A DNA stretch of 36,333 bases from assembly GCA_964552015.1 (NCBI GenBank), contig CAZKFR010000034.1, forward strand, positions 1 through 36,333, in the 5' to 3' direction. The number at the start of each line of letters is the position of its first letter. Positions within the stretch are counted from its first letter, which is position 1. The position numbers were made by a program, and so were the translations under genes. Under the pieces are notes generated by a model. The model was not told where the DNA came from. It saw only the letters and a list, made by a program, of their open reading frames with translations, and ran no database searches. Shown here piece by piece: positions 1 through 10,460 of the stretch. The DNA is from Rhodocaloribacter sp964552015 (GTDB lineage Bacteria > Bacteroidota > Rhodothermia > Rhodothermales > ISCAR-4553).

Positions 1-1058
1 AGCGTGGCCCGCACCTCGGTCGGGTGGTGGGCGTAGTCGTCGACGACGAGCACGCCGGCCGCCTCGCCCAGCCGCTCGAAGCGCCGTTGCACGCCCGTGT
101 ACCGGGCCAGGGCCGCCTGCATGCACGCGAACGGAATCTCCAGCTCCAGCCCGACGGCGACGGCTGCCAGGGCGTTGCGCACGTTGAACACCCCCGGCAC
201 CTGCAGGTCGATGCGGCCCAGCGGCGTCGTGCCGGTCACCACGTCGAAGTGCATGCGCAGCCCGTCCGCCACCACGTTCTCCGCCCGCACATCGGCCTGC
301 CGGCTGAGGCCGTAGGTGACGACGCGCCGGTCGATACGGCCCATGATGGCCTGCACGTTCGGGTCGTCCAGGCAGAGGATGGCCGCCCCGAAGAAGGGGA
401 CGCTGCTGGCATACTGCACGAAAGCATCCTGCAGGTCCTCCAGGTCCCGGTAGATGTCCAGGTGCTCGGCCTCGATGTTGGTCACGACGGCGATGGAGGG
501 CGTCAGCCGGAGGAACGTCCGGTCGTACTCGTCCGCCTCGATGACGATGACGTCCCCCTCACCGGCGACGGCGTTCGAGTTGAAGGCGGCCACCTTGCCA
601 CCGACGATGATCGTGGGGTCGAAGCCGCCCTCACTCACGACGAGGCCCGTCATGGAGGTGGTCGTCGTCTTGCCGTGCGTGCCGGCGATGCCGATGCCGA
701 ACTTCATCCGCATCAACTCACCCAGCATCTCGGCGCGGCGGATGAGCGGGATGCCCCGCCGGAGGGCTTCCTGCGTCTCGGGGTTGCGGGCGGGGTCGAC
801 GGCCGAGGAGTAGACCACGACACCGGCCTCGCCCACGTGGGCGGCGTCGTGCCCTTCGTACACCACCGCCCCCAGGCCCTGTAGCCGCTCGGTCACCTCG
901 CTCCGGGCCACGTCCGACCCGGTAACGTGATAGCCCCGGGCCAGCAGCACCTCGGCGATGGAGCTCATGCCGATGCCGCCGATGCCGACCATGTGCACAT
1001 GGCGGATGCGGCCCAGGAAGGGCTGGCGACGTCGGATATGGGCGGCGGGCGCGGTCAT
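1..1058 (-). CDS. murC: UDP-N-acetylmuramate--L-alanine ligase MurC, 3' end beyond window
   Basis: MurC adds L-alanine to UDP-MurNAc with ATP, the first peptide step of cytoplasmic peptidoglycan precursor synthesis. The reading frame begins MTAPAAHIRRRQPF and shows the N-terminal Rossmann glycine motif (VGIGGIGMS, residues 24-32), the Mur ligase ATP loop GTHGKTT (about 126-132), and later the EADEYDRTFL and NIEAEHLDIY blocks typical of MurC. The last visible residues (VVDDYAHHPTEVRAT) are the conserved start of the C-terminal domain, so roughly the final quarter lies outside the window. Start is the ATG at 1058, 2 nt after the murG stop, which implies translational coupling within the dcw operon. 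No missing catalytic residue is visible in the part present. Confidence 0.97.
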   Translation of the reverse strand, partial: MTAPAAHIRRRQPFLGRIRHVHMVGIGGIGMSSIAEVLLARGYHVTGSDVARSEVTERLQGLGAVVYEGHDAAHVGEAGVVVYSSAVDPARNPETQEALRRGIPLIRRAEMLGELMRMKFGIGIAGTHGKTTTTSMTGLVVSEGGFDPTIIVGGKVAAFNSNAVAGEGDVIVIEADEYDRTFLRLTPSIAVVTNIEAEHLDIYRDLEDLQDAFVQYASSVPFFGAAILCLDDPNVQAIMGRIDRRVVTYGLSRQADVRAENVVADGLRMHFDVVTGTTPLGRIDLQVPGVFNVRNALAAVAVGLELEIPFACMQAALARYTGVQRRFERLGEAAGVLVVDDYAHHPTEVRAT

Positions 1059-1060
1059 CG

Positions 1061-2176
1061 TCAGGCGATCGGTTCGAGTTTGTAGCCGGCGCGGGCCAGC
1101 ACGGCAAAGGCGATGCGGGTGGCGGCATCGGGACGGGCGAGGGCCCGGGCGGCCTCGGCCATGGCGGCGCGGCGCGCCGGGTCGCGGAGCAGCGCCCGGA
1201 CGGTCTCGACGAGGCGCGCCTCCAGGTCGGCTTCCGGCAGGAGCACGGCCGCGCCGGCCGCTTCCATGCTGCGGGCGTTGGCCGTCTGATGATCCTCCGC
1301 CACGTTGGGCGAGGGGACGAGCACGGCCGGCGTGCCGGTCACCATCAGCTCGCTGCAGGTGATGGCGCCGGCGCGGCAGAGCGCCACGTCGGCGGCGGCA
1401 TAGGCCAGATCCATCCGGTCGATGTAGCGCATCAGGCGCAGGCGCGGGTGGGCGGGCACACGGGCCTGCAGGCGGTCGAAGTAGCGGTCGCCCGTCTGCC
1501 AGAGCACCACCACGTGCTCGTCGGCCAGCAGCGCATCGAGGTGGCGCTCCAGGGCCGTGTTGAGCGCCAGGCTGCCCAGCGACCCCCCGAAGGCGAGCAC
1601 CACGGCCGCGCCCTCCGGCACGTCGAAAAAGCGCCGGGCCTCGTCCGGGTCGGCCGTCGCCAACTCGGCCCGCGTGGGGTTGCCGCTGAGTACGCACTTC
1701 TCCGGCGGGAAGGCCTGCCGCGCCTCGGGGAAGGCGATGTGGATCTCGGCGGCGCGGCGGGCCAGCAGCCGGTTGGTCATCCCCGCGAAGGCGTTCTGCT
1801 CCTGGAGGATGATCGGGCGGCCGAGCTGGCTGGCGGCCAGCAACACCGGGCCGGCGACGAAGCCGCCCGTGCCCACCACCACGTCCGGGTCGAAGTCCCG
1901 GACGAGCCGCCGGCTCTGCACGAGCCCCTGCACGAGCTTCACCGGAAAGAGCAGGTTCGCGGGCGTCAGGCGGCGCTGCAGGCCCACCACCGTGATCGGG
2001 TGGATCGGGTAGCCCGCCTTCGGCACGACCTCCCACTCCAGGCGCTCGCGCGTGCCGGCGAAGGCGATGGCCGCTTCCGGGGCCAGCCGCCGCACCGCCT
2101 CGGCGATGGCCAGCGCCGGGTAGACGTGCCCCCCGGTACCGCCTCCGGCAAACAAGATGCGCGGCCCTTGCTCCAT
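1061..2176 (-). CDS. murG: UDP-GlcNAc--lipid I GlcNAc transferase MurG
   Basis: MurG is a GT-B (GT28) enzyme at the inner face of the cytoplasmic membrane; it transfers GlcNAc to lipid I to give lipid II. The 371-aa product starts MEQGPRILFAGGGTGGHVYP, with the glycine-rich loop GGGTGGH at residues 11-17, GTGGFVAGP and EQNAFAGMTNR in the N-domain, and GGSLGSLALN plus CRAGAITCSEL in the UDP-GlcNAc-binding C-domain. The length is normal for the family. The ATG at 2176 was chosen because the motif lies directly after it; a much longer open frame upstream overlaps ftsW in another frame and is not coding. It sits between ftsW and murC, the usual dcw order. Confidence 0.98.
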   Translation of the reverse strand: MEQGPRILFAGGGTGGHVYPALAIAEAVRRLAPEAAIAFAGTRERLEWEVVPKAGYPIHPITVVGLQRRLTPANLLFPVKLVQGLVQSRRLVRDFDPDVVVGTGGFVAGPVLLAASQLGRPIILQEQNAFAGMTNRLLARRAAEIHIAFPEARQAFPPEKCVLSGNPTRAELATADPDEARRFFDVPEGAAVVLAFGGSLGSLALNTALERHLDALLADEHVVVLWQTGDRYFDRLQARVPAHPRLRLMRYIDRMDLAYAAADVALCRAGAITCSELMVTGTPAVLVPSPNVAEDHQTANARSMEAAGAAVLLPEADLEARLVETVRALLRDPARRAAMAEAARALARPDAATRIAFAVLARAGYKLEPIA

Positions 2177-2229
2177 GTCGTCGTTCGCTCTGTGGTGTGC
2201 AGGTGGTGGATGGATGGTGTGCGTCGGGT

Positions 2230-3378
2230 TCAGCCGGCCTCGGCAGCGGCCTGCCGCGAGATGTTCAGCAGGATGCCGACCATCACGCCGTTGGCCACCA
2301 TCGAGGTGCCGCCGTAGGAAACGAACGGCATCGGCAGGCCCGTGACCGGCAGCAGCCCCGAGGCGACGCCCGCATGGATGAAGCCATAGAGCACTAGCAT
2401 GGTGACCAGCCCCACCCCGAGCAGCAGCCCCAGGGGGTCCGGCGCGTGCCGCGCGATGCGCAGGAAACCCCGGAACAGCAGGAAAAAGAAGATGCCCAGG
2501 AGCATCAACGCGCCCAGGATGCCGTACTCCTCGGCGATGATGGCAAAAATGAAATCGTTGTACGGGGCCGGCAGGAAGTCGCGCTGGATGCTCTTGCCCG
2601 GCCCGACGCCCGTCAGCCCGCCCATGGCGAAGGCGATGCGGGCCTGGCGCGCCTGATACCCCTCGTCCTGGCTGGAAAACACCGCTTCGGCTTCCGTATG
2701 CGGGAAGAGCTTCACCCCCACGAACGCCTCCACGCGAGCCGCCCGTTGCGGCGAGGCCAGCAGCATCACCGCCACGGCCATCGCCCCGAGCACGGCCGTA
2801 CCGCTCAGGTGCAGCACGCTCACCCGGCCCACGAAACACATCAGCATCACCGAAACGAGCACCACGAGCGCCGTCGAGAGGTCCTCGATGCCGATCAGCC
2901 CGACAACGAGCCCGATCCAGAAGAGCAACGGCAGGTAGGCGCGCTTGAAGTCTTTGATATAGGCCTGCTTCCGCGCCAGCAGGTAGGCCACATGCAGCAC
3001 CAGCGCCACCCGGGCCAGGTCCGAGGGCTGAAAGCCGAAGAGCCAGCGCGAGGCCCCGCCCGACGTGGTGCCCACGAACTGCACGGCTACCAGCAACACC
3101 ACCGCGGCGAGGACCCCGACGCTGCCCCAGCGGACCAACCGGCGATAATCGATCAGGCTGAACAGTCCCACCATGCACAGCGCCAGCCCCAGGCGCCCCA
3201 CGTGCCGGAGCAGGAAGCGCTCCGTATCGCCCCCGGCCTTCGTCGCCGCCAGGAACGAGACGGCGCTGTAGACGGCCACCACGCCGAAGGCCGCCAGCAC
3301 CAGCACCCCCCAGGCGAAGTACTTGTCGCCCGGCGTGCGGGCCAGCGTCTTGAACCGTTTCAGGCTGAGTGCTTTCAT
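2230..3378 (-). CDS. ftsW: Lipid II polymerase FtsW (SEDS family)
   Basis: FtsW is the SEDS-family septal peptidoglycan glycosyltransferase, working with the class B PBP encoded upstream. The 382-aa product is almost wholly hydrophobic with about ten predicted membrane segments. Family hallmarks are visible: GGASRWLFGFQPSDLARVALV, a conserved IEDLSTALV block carrying the catalytic-type acidic residue, GLTGVGPGKSIQRDFLPAPYNDFIFAIIAEEYG and the C-terminal LPMPFVSYGGTSM signature. It begins at the ATG at 3378, 2 nt beyond the murD stop; longer in-frame upstream sequence is murD in another frame. It is called FtsW rather than RodA from its place between murD and murG. Confidence 0.96.
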   Translation of the reverse strand: MKALSLKRFKTLARTPGDKYFAWGVLVLAAFGVVAVYSAVSFLAATKAGGDTERFLLRHVGRLGLALCMVGLFSLIDYRRLVRWGSVGVLAAVVLLVAVQFVGTTSGGASRWLFGFQPSDLARVALVLHVAYLLARKQAYIKDFKRAYLPLLFWIGLVVGLIGIEDLSTALVVLVSVMLMCFVGRVSVLHLSGTAVLGAMAVAVMLLASPQRAARVEAFVGVKLFPHTEAEAVFSSQDEGYQARQARIAFAMGGLTGVGPGKSIQRDFLPAPYNDFIFAIIAEEYGILGALMLLGIFFFLLFRGFLRIARHAPDPLGLLLGVGLVTMLVLYGFIHAGVASGLLPVTGLPMPFVSYGGTSMVANGVMVGILLNISRQAAAEAG

Positions 3379-3380
3379 GG

Positions 3381-4745
3381 TTACAGGCTCGCCACCAGGC
3401 GTTTGAACGTGTCGCCCCGATCCTCGTAGTTCTCGAACATGTCGAACGAAGCACAGGCGGGGCTCAGCAACACCACATCGCCGGGCTGGGCGAAGACGCG
3501 CGCGCAGCGGATGGCGTCCTCCATCGAGCGGGCGGCCATGCTCTGTTCCACACACGGCCCCAGCTCGGCCAGCACCTTGTCCGCACTCTCCCCGATGGCA
3601 ATGAGCGTGCGGACCTTCTGCCGCACGAGCGGCTTCAGCGGTGTGTAGTCGTTGCCCTTGTCGCGCCCCCCGGCAATCAGCACGATGGGCTCGTCGAAGC
3701 TCTCGAGCGCGTACCAGACCGAGTTGACGTTCGTCGCCTTCGAGTCGTTGACGTAGCGCACCCCGTCGAGCTCGCGGACGAACTCCAGGCGGTGCGGCAC
3801 CCCTTCGAACGTGGCCAGGCTCTCGCGCACCACGTCGTTGCGCACCTCCATCACGCGCGCCGCCACCGCGGCTGCCAGCGAATTGTACAGGTTGTGTCGC
3901 CCCCGCAGGGCCAGTCGTTCGGCTTGCATGAGTATCTCGTCGTGTGATTGCAGGCGAAGGACGAGTGCGCCGTCGCGCACGAACGCACCCGCCTCCACGT
4001 CCTTTTCCAGGCTGAAGGCCAGGGCGCGGAACGCCCGTTTACCGCGCTCCAGCCGCACATAGTCACGGATCACTTCGTCATCCTCGTTATAGACCAGCAC
4101 GTCCCCCTCGCGCTGGTTGGCGAAGATGCGAAACTTGCTGTGGGCATAGGCGCTGAAGTCGTGGTTGTAACGATCCAGGTGGTCCGGCGTGATGTTGAGC
4201 AGGAGACTGACCCGCGGCCGGAACGTGGCCACATGGTCGAGCTGAAAGCTGGAGACCTCCAGCACCACCACGTCGTCCGGGCCGGCCTCGAGCACGTAGT
4301 CCGAGAAGGGGAACCCGATGTTGCCCGCCACGATGGTCCGGCGCCCGGCCGTGCGGAAGATGTGGCCGAGGAGGCTCGTGGTGGTCGTCTTGCCGTTCGA
4401 GCCGGTGATGGCCACGATGGGCGCCCGGCAGAACCATGAGGCCACTTCGATCTCGGAATAGACCGGCACCCCGGCCCGCAGGGCCTGCTGCACCAGGTTG
4501 ATCGTCGAGGGCACACCGGGGCTGATGACGAAGAAGTCGGCCTCCAGCGCGCGGGGCGAATGGCCGCCGAACTCGTAGGCCACGCCCATGGCCGCGAGGG
4601 CCCCGGGCAACCCGGCCGGCGCCGCCTCGCGCTCCGTCAGGAAGACGCGGGCGCCGGCCTGCACCAGCAGCCGGGCCACGGCCAGGCCACTGCGGCCCCC
4701 GCCGATCACCGTCACCGCCTTCCCCTGTAGCTCCTCCGGACGCAT
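3381..4745 (-). CDS. murD: UDP-N-acetylmuramoyl-L-alanine--D-glutamate ligase MurD
   Basis: MurD adds D-glutamate to UDP-MurNAc-L-Ala using ATP in the cytoplasm. The 454-aa product opens with a Rossmann-like segment (VTVIGGGRSGLAVARLL, residues 11-27), followed by the ATP loop GSNGKTT (115-121), LEVSSFQLD, NITPDHLDRY, the hinge RHNLYNSLAA, and the C-terminal PHRLEFV and NDSKATN blocks characteristic of MurD. The length fits the family. Start is the ATG at 4745, 17 nt after the mraY stop; the larger frame extending to 5348 runs into mraY and is a shadow. It is part of the packed dcw operon. Confidence 0.98.
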   Translation of the reverse strand: MRPEELQGKAVTVIGGGRSGLAVARLLVQAGARVFLTEREAAPAGLPGALAAMGVAYEFGGHSPRALEADFFVISPGVPSTINLVQQALRAGVPVYSEIEVASWFCRAPIVAITGSNGKTTTTSLLGHIFRTAGRRTIVAGNIGFPFSDYVLEAGPDDVVVLEVSSFQLDHVATFRPRVSLLLNITPDHLDRYNHDFSAYAHSKFRIFANQREGDVLVYNEDDEVIRDYVRLERGKRAFRALAFSLEKDVEAGAFVRDGALVLRLQSHDEILMQAERLALRGRHNLYNSLAAAVAARVMEVRNDVVRESLATFEGVPHRLEFVRELDGVRYVNDSKATNVNSVWYALESFDEPIVLIAGGRDKGNDYTPLKPLVRQKVRTLIAIGESADKVLAELGPCVEQSMAARSMEDAIRCARVFAQPGDVVLLSPACASFDMFENYEDRGDTFKRLVASL

Positions 4746-4762
4746 CGGTCGCCTCGTCCCGG

Positions 4763-5923
4763 TTAACGAATACGCAGCACCAGCATCGTCGCAATCACGG
4801 TCACGATCGTGATGATCCAGAACCGCACCACGATCTTCGCCTCGTGCGTGCCCTTGACTTCGAAATGGTGATGCAGCGGCGCCATGCGAAAGACCCGCCG
4901 CCCCACACCGTACTTCTTCCGCGTGTATTTGAAATAGGTCGTCTGAATGATGACCGAGAGCGATTCCAGGAAAAAGATGGCGCAGAGGAACGGCAGCAGC
5001 AGTTCCTTCTTGATCATCAGCGCCATCGTCCCCACGGCCGCCCCCAGCGCCAGCGAACCGGTGTCTCCCATGAAGATGGTGGCCGGGTAGCTGTTGAACC
5101 AGAGAAAGCCCAGACAGCCGGCCGCCAGCGCCGCACCGAAGACGGTCAGCTCGCCGGCCCCCGGCAGGAACATCTCGTTGAGAAAGTCGGCAAAGACGGC
5201 GTTGCCGGCGATGTAGCAGAGGATGGTCAGGCCCAGGGCCACGATGGCCGTCACGCCGGCCGCCAGCCCGTCGAGCCCGTCGGTCAGGTTGACGGCGTTC
5301 GAGAGGGCGGTGACGATGAAGACGACCACGGGCAGGTAGATGACCCACCCCAGGTCCTGCTCGCCCGGAAACAGCCGCGCCAGCACGTTGTAGTCGAGCG
5401 CCTGCCCCTTGACGAAGGGCAGGTACGTGATGGTGTTGATCTCCGCGAACTGAGGGTGGAAATACAGCACCGCCCCCACGAGCAGGCCCAGGCTGATCTG
5501 CCCGATGAGCTTGATCCGGGCCGGCAGCCCGCTCTTGTTGCGCCGGACCACCTTGATGTAATCGTCGGCGAAGCCGAAGGCGCCCATCCAGGCCGTCGCC
5601 AGGATGATGAGCCAGACGTACACCTCGTGCAGGGCGCCCCAGAGCAGCGTCGCCCCGAGCACGGCCAGCAGGATGATCACGCCGCCCATGGTCGGCGTGC
5701 CCCGCTTGTGCGAGTGGTCGATGGCGCCGGCCGCGGCCCCTTCGCGGACCGTCTCGCCCACCTGCTTGCGGCTGAGCCAGTTGATGATGCTGCGCCCCGC
5801 AAACAGCGCGATGACGAGCGCCGTGATGGCCGCCAGCGCCGCCCGCACCGTGATGAACTGGAAGACCTGAAAGCCCGGCGGCTCGTAGGTGCGCTCCAGA
5901 TATGTCAGCAGGTAATACAGCAT
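4763..5923 (-). CDS. mraY: Phospho-MurNAc-pentapeptide transferase MraY
   Basis: MraY transfers phospho-MurNAc-pentapeptide to undecaprenyl phosphate in the inner membrane, forming lipid I. The 386-aa product is polytopic (about ten segments) and starts MLYYLLTYLERTYEPPG. The family motifs are present: KRGTPTMGGV near residue 94, the acidic FADDYIKV motif, NAVNLTDGLDGLAAG, FMGDTGSLALG and the cytoplasmic histidine cluster MAPLHHHFEVKG near the C-terminus. The length is somewhat above the proteobacterial one and as usual for Bacteroidota. It lies 13 nt after murE and 17 nt before murD. Confidence 0.98.
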   Translation of the reverse strand: MLYYLLTYLERTYEPPGFQVFQFITVRAALAAITALVIALFAGRSIINWLSRKQVGETVREGAAAGAIDHSHKRGTPTMGGVIILLAVLGATLLWGALHEVYVWLIILATAWMGAFGFADDYIKVVRRNKSGLPARIKLIGQISLGLLVGAVLYFHPQFAEINTITYLPFVKGQALDYNVLARLFPGEQDLGWVIYLPVVVFIVTALSNAVNLTDGLDGLAAGVTAIVALGLTILCYIAGNAVFADFLNEMFLPGAGELTVFGAALAAGCLGFLWFNSYPATIFMGDTGSLALGAAVGTMALMIKKELLLPFLCAIFFLESLSVIIQTTYFKYTRKKYGVGRRVFRMAPLHHHFEVKGTHEAKIVVRFWIITIVTVIATMLVLRIR

Positions 5924-5936
5924 CTAGAACGGGGGG

Positions 5937-7481
<1,545 letters not shown>

Positions 7482-7528
7482 CGGGTCCGTTCCTTCTCGG
7501 GGTTCGGTAGCAGGGTGCCGGCTGGCGG

Positions 7529-9631
7529 TCAGCGTGGGGTGGGACGGGCCCGCAACACGGCCCGTTCGGGCAGGGGCGTTCCCGCCGCGGGCGACTGCCC
7601 CACGACGACCCCTTCGCCCTCGAGCCGGACGTCCACCCCGTGGGCGGCCAGCCAGAACGTGGCCTCGCGGACGCTCAGCCCCTTCAGGTCCGGCATGCGG
7701 ATATCGGCGGTGTCGGGTGCTGCCACGTCCAGACGGACGCGGGCGAGCGGGCGGGCCGGCTCGCCCGGCCCGGGCCGTTGCCCTCTCACCGGAGCCAGCG
7801 CCTCCTCCGGCGACGGCCGTTCGGCCCGGTAGCCCTCCGCCAGGAGCAGGTTGGCGGCCACGAGCGCCGGCCGCCCCGTCACATCGGGCACCGGACGTTC
7901 GACGCGCTCCGGACGCTCCTCCGGCTCGGGCTGCATCCGGGCCGCCACCTTCGGGAACGTTCCGATCCACCGGCGGGCGATGCGCTCGAAGACGGGAGCC
8001 GCCACCACCCCCCCGTAGATGCTCGTACGGGGTTCGTCGAGCACGACGATCAGGGCCACGGCCGGGTCGTCGGCCGGGAAGAAGCCCACGAACGAGGCGC
8101 GGGCCGCCCCCCGGTCGTAGCGCCCCCCTTTCGCCTTGAGGGCCGTGCCCGTCTTGCCGGCGACGCGCAGCCCCGCGATCCGGGCCGCCTTCGCCGTTCC
8201 CTCCTCCACGACCCGCTCGAAGGCGGGCAGCAGGGCACGGGCCGTCTCCCGGCGGAACGCCCGCCGGATCGAATCCTGATGGGCCACCCAGACCGTCCGT
8301 CCCGTCATGTCGCGCCGCTCGGCCACCACGTACGGTTGCACGAGCAACCCGCCGTTGGCCAGCGCGCAGTAGGCCGCCAGCACTTGCAACGGTGTGGCAT
8401 CCACCTCATACCCCCGGCTCAGCGACGTCAGCGTCGTGCCGCTCCACGCCGACGGCTTCTTCAGCAGACCCGGCACCTCGCCCGGCAGGTCGATCCAGGT
8501 GTTCTGCCCGAAGCCCAGGTTGCGCGCGTACTGGTAGAAGACGCCCGGGTCCATCTGCATCACCACCTTCGCCACACCGACGTTGCTCGAATGCGCGATC
8601 ACGTCGGCGAAGGAAATGCGGCCGTAGGCGTGCGTGTCCTTGAGCGTGCGCCCGTGGATGACCATCCATCCGTCGCCCGTGTCGATGGTATCCTCGAGGG
8701 CGACGAGGCCCTGCTCGACGGCCGCCACAGCGGCGACGAGCTTGAACGTCGAGCCGGGCTCGATGCGGTCGGTGATGGCACGGTTGCGCTGGGCCTCGGT
8801 GGGCGGCGTCCCCCGGTGGTTCGGGTTGAAGGTGGGCACGTTGGCCATGGCCAGCACGGCCCCGGTGTGCGGGTCCATGGCGATGGCCGTACCCCACCGG
8901 GCCCCACTCTCTGCCACGCCCCGGGCCAGTTCCTCCTCCAGGATCGTCTGCCGCACCAGGTCGATGGTCAGCACCAGCGACTCGCCGTGCCGGGGCTCGA
9001 CGAGGACGCCGTCGGGCAACGCCTTGAGCACCCCCCGGCGGTCCCGCTGCACGGCCCGGCGGCCGGGCGTCCCGCGCAGCACCTCGTCATACTGCAACTC
9101 CAGCCCCGCCAGCCCCCGCAGGTCCGGATCGACGAAGCCCAGCACGTGCGCCGCCGTCGTCCCGTAGGTATAACGCCGTCCGAAACGGGGATGGAGGATC
9201 AGGCCGGGCACCTCCCACGCCTCGACGGCCTCTTTCTGCTCTTCCGTCAGTCCCCGGACGAGCAGCACGTAGCGCGGGCTGCTCCGCTCGCGCACCCGGC
9301 GCCGCAGCGTCGACGCCGGCGTTCCGGTCAGCCGGGCGAGCCGCTCATAGAACGTCGCCGCAACCCGGTCGAAGCCGGGCACCATGGGGTCGAGCGCCAG
9401 GTCGTAGCGTGCCGTGTTGACGGCCAGCGTGCGCCCGGCACGGTCCAGGATGGCGCCTCGCATGGCCGGAATCTCGACATAGGAATCCGCCTGACGCCGC
9501 CCCTGCTCCCGCAATGCCTCGCCCTCGAAGAAGTAGATGCGAAGCACCTGCCCGGCCACGAACAGCGGCAGCAGGCTGAGCAACGTCAGCACCACATACA
9601 TGCGCGCCAGGATCTGATCGCGGGGTTTCAT
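7529..9631 (-). CDS. ftsI: Septal class B penicillin-binding protein FtsI with C-terminal PASTA domains
   Basis: This is the division-specific D,D-transpeptidase that cross-links septal peptidoglycan with FtsW. The 700-aa protein has one N-terminal membrane anchor (about residues 11-30), a PBP dimerisation domain beginning at MRGAILDRAGRTLAVN (57-72), and the transpeptidase domain with the catalytic tetrad STFK (294-297), SSN (348-350) and KTGT (493-496). After residue 575 come two PASTA-like modules (PVPDVTGRPALVAANLLL and MPDLKGLSVREATFWL). PASTA tails on FtsI are common in Bacteroidota although best known from Gram-positives. It lies between ftsL and murE. All three active-site motifs are intact. 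Confidence 0.96.
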   Translation of the reverse strand: MKPRDQILARMYVVLTLLSLLPLFVAGQVLRIYFFEGEALREQGRRQADSYVEIPAMRGAILDRAGRTLAVNTARYDLALDPMVPGFDRVAATFYERLARLTGTPASTLRRRVRERSSPRYVLLVRGLTEEQKEAVEAWEVPGLILHPRFGRRYTYGTTAAHVLGFVDPDLRGLAGLELQYDEVLRGTPGRRAVQRDRRGVLKALPDGVLVEPRHGESLVLTIDLVRQTILEEELARGVAESGARWGTAIAMDPHTGAVLAMANVPTFNPNHRGTPPTEAQRNRAITDRIEPGSTFKLVAAVAAVEQGLVALEDTIDTGDGWMVIHGRTLKDTHAYGRISFADVIAHSSNVGVAKVVMQMDPGVFYQYARNLGFGQNTWIDLPGEVPGLLKKPSAWSGTTLTSLSRGYEVDATPLQVLAAYCALANGGLLVQPYVVAERRDMTGRTVWVAHQDSIRRAFRRETARALLPAFERVVEEGTAKAARIAGLRVAGKTGTALKAKGGRYDRGAARASFVGFFPADDPAVALIVVLDEPRTSIYGGVVAAPVFERIARRWIGTFPKVAARMQPEPEERPERVERPVPDVTGRPALVAANLLLAEGYRAERPSPEEALAPVRGQRPGPGEPARPLARVRLDVAAPDTADIRMPDLKGLSVREATFWLAAHGVDVRLEGEGVVVGQSPAAGTPLPERAVLRARPTPR

Positions 9632-9673
9632 ACGGGGAGGTCAGGATCTGTGCCGATCGCACGCGGCAGTCAC

Positions 9674-10177
9674 TCAGGGTTCGATGCGGATGGTGGGGCC
9701 GTACGTGATGCCCTCGACCAGCCCCAGCGCTCTCGCCCGCTCATAAATGCGGGCCGGCGAGGTCATCTGATCGTAGGCCCCCTTGAGCCGGTTGTATTTC
9801 AGGTTCAAGGTCAGTTGCTCACGGCGCAGCCGCTGCACGTCGGTCAGCAGCTCCTGCGAGGCGTGGACGTGCCCCACATAGAGCGTGAAAGCCAGGGCCA
9901 GCGCCAGGATGAACAGGCCAAAGCGCGCCGTGGACACGGAGTCGAACGACGGCCGGCGACGCGGCGGGGCTTTCTCGTTGCCACCGGCCAGTTCGCGCCA
10001 ACCGGGCAGCCGTACGCGCCGGGCAGGCCGGGTCGGCGCGGAGGTCCCTCCCTGAAGCAGCGACCGGCGACGCGCCACGGCACCACGGCCCGGACGCCCC
10101 GCCGGACGCCCGGCCGGCCGCGCCCGTGTGAAGCGCGGCCGGCGCTCCGTTCCCATCTTTTTCCGTGCACGTGCCAT
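9674..10177 (-). CDS. ftsL: FtsL-like division protein with a long basic N-terminal tail
   Basis: The 167-aa product has the FtsL architecture: a single membrane helix (about residues 86-103) followed by a short coiled-coil segment (about 104-137, TDVQRLRREQLTLNLKYNRLK) and the C-terminal ERARALGLVEG motif common in FtsL/DivIC-like proteins. FtsL scaffolds FtsW/FtsI in the divisome. The position, directly upstream of ftsI and downstream of rsmH, is the standard ftsL slot. Odd here is an approximately 80-residue cytoplasmic tail very rich in Arg, Pro and Gly, much longer than the usual short FtsL tail. Start is the ATG at 10177; an ATG seven codons later is possible. The assignment rests on topology and synteny because FtsL sequence is poorly conserved. 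Confidence 0.82.
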   Translation of the reverse strand: MARARKKMGTERRPRFTRARPAGRPAGRPGRGAVARRRSLLQGGTSAPTRPARRVRLPGWRELAGGNEKAPPRRRPSFDSVSTARFGLFILALALAFTLYVGHVHASQELLTDVQRLRREQLTLNLKYNRLKGAYDQMTSPARIYERARALGLVEGITYGPTIRIEP

Positions 10178-10199
10178 AGGACAACATCCGTGTGAGGGT

Positions 10200-10427
10200 T
10201 CAGGCTGCCAGCGAAGCCCAGGTCAGCCGAACCGGCGCCGCCACCGCCTCGGCCTCCGGCACGCTGAGTCCGGCATCCCGGACCAGCGCCGCCAGCACCG
10301 ACGGGCGCACGCCCCACTGCCGGGCCTCGCGCTGAAACAGCGCTTCCCGTTCGTCCAGGTCCATCCGGTCGACCGGATAGCCCATGGACCGCAGCCAGGC
10401 TACAATCTGTGGATCGCTCGCAAACAT
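10200..10427 (-). CDS. Small unknown protein between rsmH and ftsL
   Basis: A 75-aa frame starting MFASDPQIVAWLRSMGYPVDRM and ending before ftsL (22-nt gap) and after rsmH (33-nt gap). It is soluble, acidic to neutral, with no signal peptide or membrane segment; the middle looks helical (LDEREALFQREARQWG). I do not recognise a family. It fills what would otherwise be a 283-nt hole in a very compact operon, in the operon's direction, which supports it being real. A TTG at 10436 is an alternative start giving 78 aa. The function is unknown; a division role can only be guessed from location. Confidence 0.6.
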   Translation of the reverse strand: MFASDPQIVAWLRSMGYPVDRMDLDEREALFQREARQWGVRPSVLAALVRDAGLSVPEAEAVAAPVRLTWASLAA

Positions 10428-10460
10428 GGTGTTCAAGGGGGTTGCCGTGTCAGATTTCGT

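Noticed and set aside
24..884. Long plus-strand frames throughout 1-11400 and 12880-30000
   Set aside because: They are antisense shadows of highly GC-biased minus-strand genes; the translations are His/Arg/Pro-rich with no domain.
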